DNA of 64,000 bases from Streptomyces sp. NBC_00224 (GCF_041435195.1 NZ_CP108106.1:930001-994000), one strand, 5' to 3'. Numbered from the stretch's first letter, positions 36,688-46,284 are shown. Made by a program: numbers and translations. Notes: generated from the letters alone by a model not told the origin.

Positions 36688-36705
36688 AGTTCCCCTCCTT
36701 CATTC

Positions 36706-36718
36706 CGTACAGTGTACG
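36706..36718. promoter_or_regulatory. Palindrome between the CocE and TetR genes
   Basis: CGTAC-agt-GTACG is a perfect 13-bp inverted repeat in the 99-bp divergent spacer, flanked by imperfect ATTC and GAAT arms. It is a likely operator for the adjacent TetR-family regulator. Confidence 0.55.
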
Positions 36719-36786
36719 AGAATAGAGGATGCTTGGATGACCTTGGCAAGAGCCCACCGCGACAACCAGGGAAGGAGCGCGAGACC

Positions 36787-37503
36787 GTGCCCCATGACGC
36801 AGGACCCGGCGCCACGGGCGTCGACCCCGAAAAGCTCTGGCTGCGTCCCACCGAACCGCGCAGGGGCCGCCGGCCCTCCTTCAGCCGTGAGGCGATCACG
36901 GCGGCAGCCGTCACCCTCGCGGACGCGGAGGGACTCGAAGCAGTCACCATGCGGCGGGTCGCGGCCGAGGTCGGAGCCGGTGTCATGTCGCTCTACAGCT
37001 ATGCCCCCGACAAGGAGACACTGCTGGAACTGATGGTCGACCACGTCAGTGGCGAACTCCCGGCCACGGACCCACTCACCGGCGACTGGCGAGCCGACCT
37101 GAAGACCATCGCCCGCCTCCAACGCGATCACATGCTGCGACACCCCTGGCTACCCGCCGCCCTGGCCACCCGCCGCACCCCCGGCCCCAACACCCTGGCC
37201 TTCCTGGAACGCGCCCTCGCCGCCCTCAGGCCCACCGGACTGGACGGTGCGGCAAAGCTGGAGATCTTCGCCCAACTCACCGCCTTCGTGTCCGGGCACG
37301 TCAGCTACGAGATCGCCCAGGCCGCAGCCACCCGATCCCCCGACCGGGGTGCGGCCGAGGCCCGCTACCTCATCGCCGTCGCCGCCGACGGCCACCACCC
37401 GGAACTCGCCGAAGCACTCTCCGCCCCCGGGCGCGCCCTCACCCCCGAAGCCACCTTCACCCGGTTCCTCAACCGCCTGATCGACGGCCTCGACACCGCC
37501 TGA
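36787..37503 (+). CDS. TetR-family regulator with TetR_C-type ligand domain
   Basis: 238 residues from the GTG at 36787 behind a GGAG site. The N-terminal helix-turn-helix is SREAITAAAVTLADAEGLEAVTMRRVAAEVGAGVMSLYSYAPDKETLLELM. The C-terminal part (LLRHPWLPAALATRRTPGPNTLAFLERALAAL) is of the class seen in tetracycline-repressor-like proteins. It likely represses the divergent hydrolase and itself through the palindrome at 36706. The ligand is unknown. Confidence 0.87.
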   Translation: MPHDAGPGATGVDPEKLWLRPTEPRRGRRPSFSREAITAAAVTLADAEGLEAVTMRRVAAEVGAGVMSLYSYAPDKETLLELMVDHVSGELPATDPLTGDWRADLKTIARLQRDHMLRHPWLPAALATRRTPGPNTLAFLERALAALRPTGLDGAAKLEIFAQLTAFVSGHVSYEIAQAAATRSPDRGAAEARYLIAVAADGHHPELAEALSAPGRALTPEATFTRFLNRLIDGLDTA

Positions 37504-37556
37504 CCGACCGGACGTGGACCAGCCGCACGCTCACGGCCTCGCCCCCAGCCAGACCT

Positions 37557-38096
37557 CTACTGGACCGGACCGGCCAGCGTTTCGATGGGCAGAAGCGGCC
37601 ACGTCTTCTCTTTCCGCGTAAGGCTCGCCAGCTCTTCCGGTGGTTCGGCGCCGTCCCGAACGGCCATGACGTAGGCCTTTGCCTCCTGCAGGCTCAGTCG
37701 CGGGGCCTGCCTGCGCAGGTGGCTCATCGCGGCCACGACCCCGGCGGAGTGCACGAGCGCGCGCACAGAGGAGGCCAGTGGATCCGGTGGTCTGATGCCC
37801 TTGGTCTGCAGAAGGTAGTGCTCCTCCCAGCCCTCGTCCAACCACCCGGCGGCGGGGACGTGATGGATGCTCCCGTCGTGCCGGTCCACCAGGTAATGGC
37901 CGCCGCCCATGAGGTTGCCGCGCACGCCATGGGTGCGGACGGACTCCGCCGTGTTCCAGAAGACGAGCCAGCCGACCGCGTGTTCCTCCACGCAGTAGAC
38001 GGCCAGCTCGGGGGCCGGCCCCCGCCACGGCCACGTCAGCCGCTCTCCGGCCAGGAAGGACTCGACGAGTTCGACGGCGCGTTCCTTGGAGATCAC
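37557..38096 (-). CDS. Imm35/YrhB-type immunity-like protein
   Basis: About 179 residues from a GTG at 38096 behind AAAGAG. The first 95 residues match the YrhB/Imm35 pattern: ERAVELVESFLA, AVYCVEEHAVGWLVFWNTAESV and LMGGGHYLVDRHDGSIHHVPA. Imm35 proteins protect against polymorphic toxins in other bacteria. The C-terminal part has LSLQEAKAYVMAVRDGAEPPEELASL, a helix-strand segment resembling the end of ribosomal protein L7/L12. No toxin gene is adjacent; it follows folA by 14 bp, probably in the same transcript. Confidence 0.72.
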   Translation of the reverse strand: MISKERAVELVESFLAGERLTWPWRGPAPELAVYCVEEHAVGWLVFWNTAESVRTHGVRGNLMGGGHYLVDRHDGSIHHVPAAGWLDEGWEEHYLLQTKGIRPPDPLASSVRALVHSAGVVAAMSHLRRQAPRLSLQEAKAYVMAVRDGAEPPEELASLTRKEKTWPLLPIETLAGPVQ

Positions 38097-38110
38097 GATC
38101 TCTTTGACCG

Positions 38111-38650
38111 CTATACCGACACCCCGGGCCGGCCGGTCCGGGTGTACCTGCGAATGCGGTAGCGCAGCCCCGACGCCGAGGACTGCCAGCCCTGGTCCTC
38201 GGCGACCTTCCACTCCGGGCCGAGTGTCGGGGCATAGGCGTCGCCGTCCACCGCCGCGTCGACTTCCGTCACCGAGAGCGTCGTGGCGTATCCCAGAGCG
38301 GCACGGTAGATCTCCCCGCCGCCGATCACCCATGTCTCAGCTGTCTCAGCGGGGACGGCTGCCGGCTCCGACGGCTCGGCGGCGAGCTCCAGCGCCTCGG
38401 CGATGGAGCCGGCGCGCTCCGCCCCTTCGGTCGCCCACCGCGGATCACGTGTGACCACGATGTTCCGCCTCCCGGACAGCGGGCGGAACCGCACGGGCAG
38501 CGAATCCCAGGTCTTGCGCCCCATCACCACCGGATGGCCGAGGGTGGTCGCCTTGAAATGCGCCATGTCCTCAGGCAGACGCCACGGAATCGCGTTGTCC
38601 GCGCCGATGACGCCGTCGGGGGTCTGCGCCCAGATCAGCCCGATGTTCAC
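38111..38650 (-). CDS. folA: Dihydrofolate reductase
   Basis: 179 residues. It reduces dihydrofolate to tetrahydrofolate with [61 protein letters not shown] and [13 protein letters not shown] are the standard DHFR blocks, with the catalytic acid in PEDM. The GTG start overlaps the thyA stop by four bases (GTGA), so folA is coupled to thyA, which makes the dihydrofolate it recycles. Confidence 0.96.
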   Translation of the reverse strand: MNIGLIWAQTPDGVIGADNAIPWRLPEDMAHFKATTLGHPVVMGRKTWDSLPVRFRPLSGRRNIVVTRDPRWATEGAERAGSIAEALELAAEPSEPAAVPAETAETWVIGGGEIYRAALGYATTLSVTEVDAAVDGDAYAPTLGPEWKVAEDQGWQSSASGLRYRIRRYTRTGRPGVSV

Positions 38651-39450
38651 ACCGCCACCGGAGCCTTGATGGCCGGGTGGTGCCGATAGTCGAGCACCTC
38701 CACGTCGGAGAAGGCGTAGTCGAACAGTGAGTCGGCCTTGCCCAGCCGCAGCTGAGGGAACTCGAACGGGGTACGCGAGAGCTGCTCGCGCACCTGCTCG
38801 ACGTGGTTGTCATAGATGTGGCAGTCGCCGCCGGTCCAGATGAAGTCGCCCGGCTCAAGGCCCACCTGCTGCGCCACCATGTGCGTGAGCAGCGCGTAGC
38901 TGGCGATGTTGAACGGGACGCCGAGGAACAGGTCCGCGCTGCGCTGGTACAGCTGGCAGGAGAGTTTGCCGTCGGCGACATAGAACTGGAAGAAGGCGTG
39001 ACACGGGGCCAGCGCCATCTTGTTCAGCTCGCTGACGTTCCAGGCGGAGACGATCATCCGGCGGGAGTCCGGGTTCCGGCGCAGCGTGTCGAGAACTTCG
39101 CTGATCTGGTCGATGTGCCCGCCGTCCGGGGTGGGCCAGGAGCGCCATTGCGCCCCGTAGACCGGACCGAGGTCGCCGTTGCTGTCGGCCCACTCGTCCC
39201 AGATGGTGACGCCGTGCTCCTGAAGCCAGCCGACGTTCGAGTCGCCGCGCAGGAACCACAGCAGCTCGTACACGATGGACCTGAGGTGCACCTTCTTCGT
39301 GGTGACCAGCGGGAACCCCTGCGAGAGGTCATAGCGCAGCTGGTGCCCGAAGACACTTCGGGTACCGGTGCCCGTCCGGTCGGCTTTGGCTGTCCCGGAG
39401 GTGAGCACCAGCCGCAACAGGTCTTCGTATTGGGTATCGGCCATAACCAT
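38647..39450 (-). CDS. thyA: Thymidylate synthase (ThyA)
   Basis: 267 residues. It converts dUMP to dTMP with methylene-tetrahydrofolate. [33 protein letters not shown], the catalytic cysteine in [12 protein letters not shown] and the [19 protein letters not shown] block are all present. The ATG at 39450 is used here; an ATG two codons in gives the usual start. Many actinomycetes rely on ThyX, so a thyA-folA pair may be an extra copy. It begins 31 bp after the end of the biosynthetic operon and may be co-transcribed with it. Confidence 0.96.
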   Translation of the reverse strand: MVMADTQYEDLLRLVLTSGTAKADRTGTGTRSVFGHQLRYDLSQGFPLVTTKKVHLRSIVYELLWFLRGDSNVGWLQEHGVTIWDEWADSNGDLGPVYGAQWRSWPTPDGGHIDQISEVLDTLRRNPDSRRMIVSAWNVSELNKMALAPCHAFFQFYVADGKLSCQLYQRSADLFLGVPFNIASYALLTHMVAQQVGLEPGDFIWTGGDCHIYDNHVEQVREQLSRTPFEFPQLRLGKADSLFDYAFSDVEVLDYRHHPAIKAPVAV

Positions 39451-39481
39451 CGATTCTACTGGCGTCGAGAAGGCGGAGGCG

Positions 39482-40966
39482 TCAGGTGCAGATGTCGCTG
39501 GCCCGGCCCGCGACCACCTGGCTCTCGGCCCACGACCGTTCGTTCGCCGGTGCTCGCAGCACGGTCCGGCCCAGGCCCCTCAGGTGTGCCGGTTCCCGGA
39601 CCTCCTGCAAGGCGTCGACCAGTGCGAGCCGGTCCGCCGCGGTGAGGCCGGAGTCCCAGGTCACCGTGGTGTCGCCGGTGCCCGCGGCGGCGATGAGCTC
39701 GCGGACGCGGTGCCGGGACAGGCCCGCCGCGACGCGTATCTCGGGGCCCGCGCCGACCGGGAGCGGTTGGGGGACGGTCTCCGGCCTCAGCAGGGTGTCC
39801 GCCAGCTCGGGGTCGCCTGAGCGCAGGACGTCCAGCGAGAACAGTCCGGTGCGTGTGATCAACGACCAGGCCAGCCGGTCGGGGGCAAGCCTTCCCCAGC
39901 GGTGCTCAAGGCCGTGCCACCACCGAAGGCTCTGCCGGGAGATCTCCTGGACCGCTTCCACCTGGGACCTGCGCTCGGTGTCGTACTGGATCAGGGCCTC
40001 GTCCAGCCGTCCGGGCCCGTGGGCGGCGACCGTCGAGATCAGCCTGTGGGCGTCGTCGATCGCCAGCGTGGTACCGGAGCCGATCGAGAAGTGGGCCGTG
40101 TGCGCGGCGTCGCCGACCAGTGCGGTTTTGGGCCCGATCCAGGTGGGCAGCGCCACGTCGGCGAAGGCGCGCGGCCGGTTCTGGGTGGCTCCGCTCAGCG
40201 GATGGCCGTCCAGGTCCGCGGCGAAGACCTCGGCGCAGGCGCTCTGGATCGCCTCGTTCGGCGTCATCCCGTGCGTCTTGTCCGCGTAGTGGTCGAGCAG
40301 CCCCTGCCAGGCGGTGTGGTGGGCCTCGACGATGAAGGTGGAGTGTGTGGCGGAGTACGAGTAGGCGTGCGCGGTGAACACCCCCCACGGGGTGCCGCGC
40401 AGGATGAAGGTGAGCTGGGCGAACGGCTGGGTGGTCGCCATCCACATGAAGGCGAACGGGTTCTCCTCCTCCCGCGCCCCCTCCCCCGCCTGCCCCGGCG
40501 CCCGCTCCTGCTCCGCACCGGGCGGGGATCCGGGACGCGAGGCGCTGTGGACCCCGTCGGCGGCGATGACGAGGTCGAAGTCGTCGACCAGGTCGGCCGC
40601 GGTGACCGGCGAGTCGTAGCGGAGGTCGCAGCCGGCGTCCCGCACGGCCGTGTGCATCGCCGCCAGCAGTTCGGCGCGCGGGACGGCGATCAGCGGATGG
40701 CCGCGGCTGACGACGGACGTGCCGTCGACACGGATCTCCATGCGGTTCCAGGACGGGACTTGGGCCCGCAGCGGCTTGACCCAGCTGTGGCCGGCCGCCG
40801 CCAGACGCGCCAACGTGGTGGGAGGCAGGACCACGCCGAAGCCGCCGCCGGGGCCCGGGTCGCGCTCGAAGACGGTCACGTCCGCGTGCTCGCCGAGTTG
40901 CCGCTTCGCCTCCAGCGCGGCGCAACTGCCGCCGGGGCCGGCGCCGATGATCGCTATCCGGGTCAT
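39482..40966 (-). CDS. FAD-dependent aromatic hydroxylase (aminobenzoyl/salicyl-CoA hydroxylase-like)
   Basis: 494 residues. The FAD-binding GxGxxG is [18 protein letters not shown], DxxxxR region [16 protein letters not shown], and [26 protein letters not shown] is the GD motif. The AHFSIGSGT form is characteristic of the group with salicylyl-CoA 5-hydroxylase, 2-aminobenzoyl-CoA monooxygenase and VioD, which often act on thioester-bound aromatics. The ATG overlaps the thioesterase stop (ATGA). It is the last gene of the ten-gene operon and fits hydroxylation of an activated aromatic acid before thioester release; substrate by inference. Confidence 0.85.
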   Translation of the reverse strand: MTRIAIIGAGPGGSCAALEAKRQLGEHADVTVFERDPGPGGGFGVVLPPTTLARLAAAGHSWVKPLRAQVPSWNRMEIRVDGTSVVSRGHPLIAVPRAELLAAMHTAVRDAGCDLRYDSPVTAADLVDDFDLVIAADGVHSASRPGSPPGAEQERAPGQAGEGAREEENPFAFMWMATTQPFAQLTFILRGTPWGVFTAHAYSYSATHSTFIVEAHHTAWQGLLDHYADKTHGMTPNEAIQSACAEVFAADLDGHPLSGATQNRPRAFADVALPTWIGPKTALVGDAAHTAHFSIGSGTTLAIDDAHRLISTVAAHGPGRLDEALIQYDTERRSQVEAVQEISRQSLRWWHGLEHRWGRLAPDRLAWSLITRTGLFSLDVLRSGDPELADTLLRPETVPQPLPVGAGPEIRVAAGLSRHRVRELIAAAGTGDTTVTWDSGLTAADRLALVDALQEVREPAHLRGLGRTVLRAPANERSWAESQVVAGRASDICT

Positions 40967-41436
40967 GCAACACTCCGCAGTATCTGGGTGGCCGTGGCTT
41001 CGGCGGCGACGGCGTCGTTCTGGCTGATCTTCACGGTGGCGATGGCGTAGCGGCTGGTCAGTTCGGTGACCTCCGCGGTGATGAGCGTCGGCTCGGTGGA
41101 CAGCGGGCGCCGGAACTTCGTGTTCAGCTCGGCCGTCAGGAAGTCGTGGGTGTCGGGCAGACAGGTCAGCACCGCGAGAGCGCAGAACTGGTCGGCCAGG
41201 GAGGCGATGTAGCCGCCGAAGACCACGCCGTGGTCTCCGAGGTAGTCCGCGGGCACCGTGGCGCGGCCGTGCACCCGGCCGTACTCCCAGCCCTCGATGC
41301 CGGGCAGGCGCAGGTGTTCGACGCAGGGAGCCTTGCGGGCCGTGCCGGCGACGATCTCGTCCAGCGTGCGCCGATGGCGCGTGGGGACCAGCGGAGCGGG
41401 GAACCCGGTGGGCGGTGTCAGATGAAGGTCAGGCAT
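40963..41436 (-). CDS. PaaI-type hotdog thioesterase
   Basis: 157 residues of hotdog fold: ATVPADYLGDHGVVFGGYIASLADQFCALAVL, DFLTAELNTKFRRPLSTEP and SRYAIATVKISQNDAVAAEATATQILR. The ligand region HGVVFGGYIASLAD corresponds to the HGG..A/D..E-type active site of PaaI/YbgC thioesterases. It should free an aromatic acid from CoA or a carrier protein. The ATG at 41436 lies inside the phosphopantetheinyl transferase gene (19-bp overlap), and its stop overlaps the flavin hydroxylase start. Confidence 0.83.
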   Translation of the reverse strand: MPDLHLTPPTGFPAPLVPTRHRRTLDEIVAGTARKAPCVEHLRLPGIEGWEYGRVHGRATVPADYLGDHGVVFGGYIASLADQFCALAVLTCLPDTHDFLTAELNTKFRRPLSTEPTLITAEVTELTSRYAIATVKISQNDAVAAEATATQILRSVA

Positions 41437-42056
41437 ATGGAGATCCAGTAGTCGAGGCTGCGCCGGGTGGCGACGAGCCCCCGACCGTGTGGTTCCGCGC
41501 AGGCCGCGGCGGTCGCCGACAGCGGCCGCAGGGGCACCTGCCGAGGCAGGAACGGAGCGTTCCGCAGCAGCGGGTCCGCCTTGTAGGCGGCTTCCTTCGC
41601 GCAGAGGATGCGGGCCGGGTCCTCCCACCCGGCGACGGCGGCGAACCGCTCCCGCTCGGCGGGCACGCTGAGCAGGGCGGCCGCGCGGTCCGGGAGGTAG
41701 CCGACGCGTTCCACGTCGACGCCGATGCCGTACACGGCCGCGTCCGTGCCCAGCGGGCCCGCCGGATGCCAGGCCGCCGCCACCGCGACGGAGTCCTTGT
41801 GGGTGATCGAGGTGGCGGTTCCGTGCGGAGCGGGCGGCGGCCCGCCCCCCGTCGGCCGGGGGACGTGCGGAAGGTCCATGCCCAGCGCCGAGAGGGCGGC
41901 CCGCAGTGCTGCCCTTCCGGCGAGGTGCTGGGCCGGGTCGTCCGCGGGGCCGGGCACGGAAGCGACGCCCACGGCGACGCGTCCTGTGCCCAGCGTCCAT
42001 ACGGTGGCGTCCCCTTGGGGGAGAACGCCACCGTACGGGGGTCTACTGCCCGGCAA
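41418..42056 (-). CDS. 4'-phosphopantetheinyl transferase
   Basis: About 212 residues. GIGVDVERVG is the magnesium-binding motif and ILCAKEAAYKADP the second motif of Sfp/AcpS-type transferases. SITHKDSVAVAAAW supplies the conserved SxxH-like block. It should add phosphopantetheine to the two carrier proteins of the same operon. The start is uncertain: a TTG at 42056 overlaps the MFS stop by 14 bp, and no better start is seen downstream. A dedicated transferase supports that the carrier proteins are active. Confidence 0.83.
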   Translation of the reverse strand: MPGSRPPYGGVLPQGDATVWTLGTGRVAVGVASVPGPADDPAQHLAGRAALRAALSALGMDLPHVPRPTGGGPPPAPHGTATSITHKDSVAVAAAWHPAGPLGTDAAVYGIGVDVERVGYLPDRAAALLSVPAERERFAAVAGWEDPARILCAKEAAYKADPLLRNAPFLPRQVPLRPLSATAAACAEPHGRGLVATRRSLDYWISICLTFI

Positions 42057-43521
42057 CGGCGGGCTTGGACAGCTTGGCGATGAGAGCCGCGGAGATCAGG
42101 AACACCACGGTCTCGAAGACCAGTCCCCAGCCCAGTCCCGTCGTGAGCTGGGACGCCCTGGCTCCGTCGAGGGCGTCGTCGGGGGTGGGCAGCAGGAAGA
42201 GCCAGCCCATGACCAGGACGCCGAGGGCGCTGCCGATCTGCTGGGCGGTGGAGAGGAGCCCGGCCGCCGCCCCGGCCTCGGTGCTGCGGATGCCCGAGAG
42301 CACCAGGGTGAGCAGGGGCGCGATCACCATGCCCATGCCCGCTCCGGTCACCACCAGGGACGGCACCAGGGCCAGCGCCACGGAGGACTCCTGCACCAGG
42401 TGGACCACGGGCAGCATGGTCAGCGTGCCGGCGGCGCAGACGCACGCACCGGTGACGGCGACCCTGCGGGCGCCCCAGGAGGGGATCAGCTTGCGGCCCG
42501 CCAGCGACGAGGCCATGGTGCCCACCGCGTACGGCGCCGCGCTCAGGGCGGCACGGAACGGGCTGAAGCCGTATCCGTACTCAAGCAGCACCGCGTAGTA
42601 GAGGAAGAAGCAGATGGCCGCGCTGAAGAAGACGAGGTACAGCAGCGCGCCGCCGCGGAAGGCCCGGTCCGCCCAGAGCGAGGCGGGGACCAGGGGGCTG
42701 CCGCCGCTGCGGCCCAGGTTGCGCTGGAGCAGGACGAAGAGGACGCCCGGGAGCGGGCAGAGAGCCAGGAGGACCCACGACCAGGTGGGCCAGTCCTGCG
42801 CGCGCCCGACGGTGAGCGGCACGATGAGCGAGAGCAGGGTCGCGACGCTCAGGACCATCCCGCCGAGGTCGAGGCGCTGCTTGGCCAGATTCCGGACCGT
42901 GGGCATCAGCTTCAGGCCCGCGACGACGAGCACCAGCCCGATCGGGATGTTGATGAGGAAGATCGGGCGCCAGTCGAGTCCGGCGACATCGGCCTCGATC
43001 AGCCCGCCCGCCCCGAGGGGCCCCGCGATGGTGGCGATGCCCATGACCGCGCCGAGGGTGCCGAGCGCGGCCATGCGGCGCGCGGGCGGCAGCACGATCT
43101 GGATCGTCGCGATGACCTGCGGGTAGAGCAGGGCGGCCGATGCGCCCTGCAGGACCCGGAAGGAGATCAGCTGGCCGGGCGAGCCGGCCAGGCCGCACGC
43201 CGCGGAGGCGAGTGTGAAGCAGATCGAGCCGATCACGAAGAGCTGACGACGGCCGAAGATGTCGCCGAGCCGCCCGCCGGTGACGAGGACGGCCGCGTAC
43301 GCCGCCTGGTAGCCGGCGACCATCAACTGGATCTGCCCGAAGTCCGCGTGCAGGTCCTGCTGGATCGCGGGCGCCGTGATGTTCATGATCGACACATCCG
43401 CGAGGACCATGAAGGCCGCGAGCAGGACGAGGCGTACCGCCCAGGTGTCCCGGGCGGAGACCTCGGGCTCGGCATCCGGTGCGCTCTCGGCCGGCGCCGT
43501 TGCTGACTGTGTGTGGGACAA
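42043..43521 (-). CDS. MFS exporter, DHA2 (EmrB/QacA) type
   Basis: 492 residues with about 14 membrane helices. Motif A is GGRLGDIFGRRQLF, and motif C-like LGAVMGIATIAGPLGAGGLI is seen, as in drug:proton antiporters. It starts with a TTG at 43521 behind a GGAG site. Its location in the operon suggests that it exports the product or gives self-resistance. Confidence 0.9.
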   Translation of the reverse strand: MSHTQSATAPAESAPDAEPEVSARDTWAVRLVLLAAFMVLADVSIMNITAPAIQQDLHADFGQIQLMVAGYQAAYAAVLVTGGRLGDIFGRRQLFVIGSICFTLASAACGLAGSPGQLISFRVLQGASAALLYPQVIATIQIVLPPARRMAALGTLGAVMGIATIAGPLGAGGLIEADVAGLDWRPIFLINIPIGLVLVVAGLKLMPTVRNLAKQRLDLGGMVLSVATLLSLIVPLTVGRAQDWPTWSWVLLALCPLPGVLFVLLQRNLGRSGGSPLVPASLWADRAFRGGALLYLVFFSAAICFFLYYAVLLEYGYGFSPFRAALSAAPYAVGTMASSLAGRKLIPSWGARRVAVTGACVCAAGTLTMLPVVHLVQESSVALALVPSLVVTGAGMGMVIAPLLTLVLSGIRSTEAGAAAGLLSTAQQIGSALGVLVMGWLFLLPTPDDALDGARASQLTTGLGWGLVFETVVFLISAALIAKLSKPAVAGQ

Positions 43522-43548
43522 GGGGTGTTCAGCTCCTCATGGTGAGCG

Positions 43549-45039
43549 TCAGCCGGGCTGCGGGATCAGCCGGTCACGCAGCACTTTGCGCAGGATCTTG
43601 CCTGCCGGGTTACGGGGGATCTGGTCGACCAGGACGAAGCGGCTGGGGCGCTTGTAGCTGGCCAGATGGGTGACGCACAGCCGCAGCAGCGCCGCCTCGT
43701 CGGGCTCGGCGTCGGGGCGGAGCTGGAGGAACGCGACTGGTGTCTGCCCCCAGTCGGCGGAGTGCGCCGGGACCACGGCCACGTCCGCCACCAGCGGCGA
43801 CTGCCTCAGGACGTGCTCGATCTCGGCCGGGTAGACGTTCTGGCCGCCGCGCAGGATGAGGTCGTTGCGCCGGTCCACGGACCAGACGTAGCCCTGGTCG
43901 TCGACCAGGCCGATGTCGTGGGTGTTGAGCCAGCCGTCGCGCAGCACCTCGGCGGTCTGCTCGGGGTTGCGCCAGTAGCCCTGCATCAGGCCGTCTCCGG
44001 AGAGCCAGATCTCGCCCAGTTCGCCCGCCGCGACGGCCTGACCGTCCTCGTCCAGGATGCGCAGGCAGGTACCGGCCATGGGCAGCCCGATGCAGACCGC
44101 ACCGGGTACCGGCGTGCGGCCGGGGCGGTCCTGCGGGCCGAGCGTGAGCGCGGGACCGCCGCCCTCGGTGATGCCGTAGATGGTCTGGAGTTCCACACCC
44201 AGCCGTTTCGCGGCCTCTTCGGCGAGTTCCACGGGCATGGGCGCGGCGCCGTGCAGGAGCAGCTCGAAGCCGGACAGTTCGGTGTCGTCGAGCCCCTTGG
44301 CCTGCAGCAGGAGCCGGACCATGGAGGGCACCAGGAACGCGTGGGTGATCCGCCACCGCTCCAGTGCCTTCAGACACGCCTGCGGAGTGAAGGACTCCAG
44401 TACGTGCACGGTGGCACCGGCCGCCAGGTAGTCCAGGGCGATGACCATGCTGCCGTGGAAGAGCGGGCCCGCGTTGAGGAACCTGGCCTGCGCCGAGCCC
44501 GCCACCTCCGAGCGCCAGGAGAAGGCGTTCAGCGCGATCGAGCGCTGATCGACGACGACACCCTTGGGGCGTCCCGTGGTCGCCGACGTGTGCAGGATCG
44601 CGAACGGCTCGCCGAGAGCGCTCGGAGGCGCCGTGTCCTCGGCGGCGGGCGGCAACTCGTCCAGGTTCTCCAGCGAGATGACGCCCAGGTCCGGCAGGAG
44701 CGCGGCGAAGCGCCGCTCTCCTGCCCGGTCCGCCGCCCCGGCGGACGGTTCCACCGAGTCCAGGATGTAACGGACTTCGGAGTCCGTCAGCATGGGGTTG
44801 ACCGGCACGGCGATCCGGCCGGCCACCGCACAGGCCAGATACAGCTCGATGACCTCGACCCGGTTGGCACTGATCACCGCGATGCGGGCGCCGGGCTGTG
44901 TGGTGCGCCGCAGCTCCGCCGCGAGGGCGTGCACCGTGGCGTACAGCCGGTCCCAGGAAACCTCCTGGGCGCTGTCGACCAGGGCGAGCCGTTCGGGCGC
45001 TCTGGCCCGCCAGTTGCTCAGCAGCTGGGAGATCCACAT
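43549..45039 (-). CDS. AMP-dependent acid ligase (acyl/aryl-CoA or carrier-protein ligase)
   Basis: 496 residues of the ANL superfamily. The phosphate loop is HTSATTGRPKGVVV, the adenine motif QTIYGITEGGG, and the C-terminal catalytic lysine is in NPAGKILRKVLRD. The substrate pocket has not been read, but the family of bacterial 4-coumarate/fatty acid ligases fits. The ATG follows the first carrier-protein stop by one base, which suggests that this ligase loads that carrier or makes a CoA thioester used by the flavin hydroxylase. Confidence 0.87.
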   Translation of the reverse strand: MWISQLLSNWRARAPERLALVDSAQEVSWDRLYATVHALAAELRRTTQPGARIAVISANRVEVIELYLACAVAGRIAVPVNPMLTDSEVRYILDSVEPSAGAADRAGERRFAALLPDLGVISLENLDELPPAAEDTAPPSALGEPFAILHTSATTGRPKGVVVDQRSIALNAFSWRSEVAGSAQARFLNAGPLFHGSMVIALDYLAAGATVHVLESFTPQACLKALERWRITHAFLVPSMVRLLLQAKGLDDTELSGFELLLHGAAPMPVELAEEAAKRLGVELQTIYGITEGGGPALTLGPQDRPGRTPVPGAVCIGLPMAGTCLRILDEDGQAVAAGELGEIWLSGDGLMQGYWRNPEQTAEVLRDGWLNTHDIGLVDDQGYVWSVDRRNDLILRGGQNVYPAEIEHVLRQSPLVADVAVVPAHSADWGQTPVAFLQLRPDAEPDEAALLRLCVTHLASYKRPSRFVLVDQIPRNPAGKILRKVLRDRLIPQPG

Positions 45040-45040
45040 C

Positions 45041-45268
45041 TCAGGCCGCTCCGCCCGCGAGCAGTTCCCGGACAGCCGCCAGGGTGTTCAGCGAGGCCAG
45101 CTCCTCGTCGCTGAGGGCGCGGCCGAGCTCCTCCTCGCAGCGCAGCGCGATCCGGATGACCTCCCCGGAGTTCACTCCGGACGACACGAAGTCGTCCGCG
45201 TCACCGATCGAGTCGAGGATGCTCGGGAAGTCGAGGCACTGGCTCACCAGTTGGCGTGTGTCGGTCAT
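45041..45268 (-). CDS. Acyl carrier protein 1
   Basis: 75 residues from the ATG at 45268, with GGAG upstream. The carrier helix-loop has Ser34 in SSGVNSGEVIRIALR as the likely phosphopantetheine site; the usual DSL is NSG here, an unusual but plausible variant. The start overlaps the transglutaminase-like stop by four bases. It should carry an acyl group for the cluster. Confidence 0.83.
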   Translation of the reverse strand: MTDTRQLVSQCLDFPSILDSIGDADDFVSSGVNSGEVIRIALRCEEELGRALSDEELASLNTLAAVRELLAGGAA

Positions 45269-46284
45269 GAGGTACTCCAAGGCTTCGCACTCACACCGGC
45301 CAGCGCCCACTGCGGGGCGGGCCGGTCTCCGAAATAGACAAGGGGGTCGGCGCCGTCGGTGGCGCAGGGCAGGAAGCGGTTGAACCGGCTGCCGAAGCAG
45401 GCCGCCGCGAACTCGGGCCGCTCGCCGATGCCGAGGTCCCGGCGGCTGCCGCTCACCAGGTGCGCGGCGACCGCGTCCAGGGTCTTCCAGCGGCCGTCCT
45501 CCTGGACCTCCGCCCAGGCGTGGTCGCTGCCGAGCAGCCCGAGGAGGTAGCCGCGGCGGGCCCGCGCCGTGAGCCCGAGCTCCGAGCGCAGGCGGTCGGC
45601 GAGCATCCGGCTGACCACGATGCAGTCGGCCATGCCCATCTCCCAGGCACGGCGGTGATCGGCCCGCAGCTCCTCCGGGACGGTCTGGTAGATCACCGAC
45701 TCGTCGAGCAGAGCGGCCATGATCTCGTCGTAGACGGCCTTGATGCGGGGGTCGCGCACGGTGTCCTGCTCACCGGTGAGCTCCACTCGCATCTGGTAGC
45801 CGCCGGGAACGAGGGAGCCGGCCGGGGCGTCGCCCGCCGGGCCGTCGGCCTGGTCCAGGGGCTCCACGGAGTGCACCCGCAGGCCGGGGGCCTCCAGGTC
45901 CGCGGCGCGTACGGCCACGGTCTCGCCGTTGCGCTGGGGAGGGCGCACCACGACCTCCCAGCCGCGCGCGGTGTACAGGCTCTCCAGCGGGGAGGCGGCG
46001 AAGCGCATCAGGAAGCGCAGGGCCAGTTCGGGCACGGTCTGCCCGTTGCCGGCGAAGGCGGCCACATTGGTGAGGTCGACGTAGTCGCACAGGACCTCGC
46101 CGTCGGCGCCGATCGTGTGGGGCAGGCCCGCGGCGACCAGTTCGCGGATCTGCTCCGGTTCCGTACGCAGGAACCTGGTGGCGGTCACCAGGTCCGTGGA
46201 GTAGTCGGCGAACTCCTCGGGAACGAAGTGGAACTGGCCGAGAGCCTTGGTGAGCGAGCCCGCCGCGGCGGTCGACTGCGTCAT
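45265..46284 (-). CDS. Transglutaminase-like (papain-fold) protein
   Basis: 339 residues. The C-terminal half shows a transglutaminase core with the triad Cys221 (GMADCIVVS), His255 (SDHAWAEV) and Asp270 (WKTLDAV). The N-terminal half is not recognised. Between two carrier-protein genes and overlapping both by 4 bp, it recalls AdmF of andrimid biosynthesis, a transglutaminase homologue that forms amide bonds between carrier-bound acyl groups. A condensing role here is inference; a protease-like or structural role is possible. Confidence 0.8.
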   Translation of the reverse strand: MTQSTAAAGSLTKALGQFHFVPEEFADYSTDLVTATRFLRTEPEQIRELVAAGLPHTIGADGEVLCDYVDLTNVAAFAGNGQTVPELALRFLMRFAASPLESLYTARGWEVVVRPPQRNGETVAVRAADLEAPGLRVHSVEPLDQADGPAGDAPAGSLVPGGYQMRVELTGEQDTVRDPRIKAVYDEIMAALLDESVIYQTVPEELRADHRRAWEMGMADCIVVSRMLADRLRSELGLTARARRGYLLGLLGSDHAWAEVQEDGRWKTLDAVAAHLVSGSRRDLGIGERPEFAAACFGSRFNRFLPCATDGADPLVYFGDRPAPQWALAGVSAKPWSTS

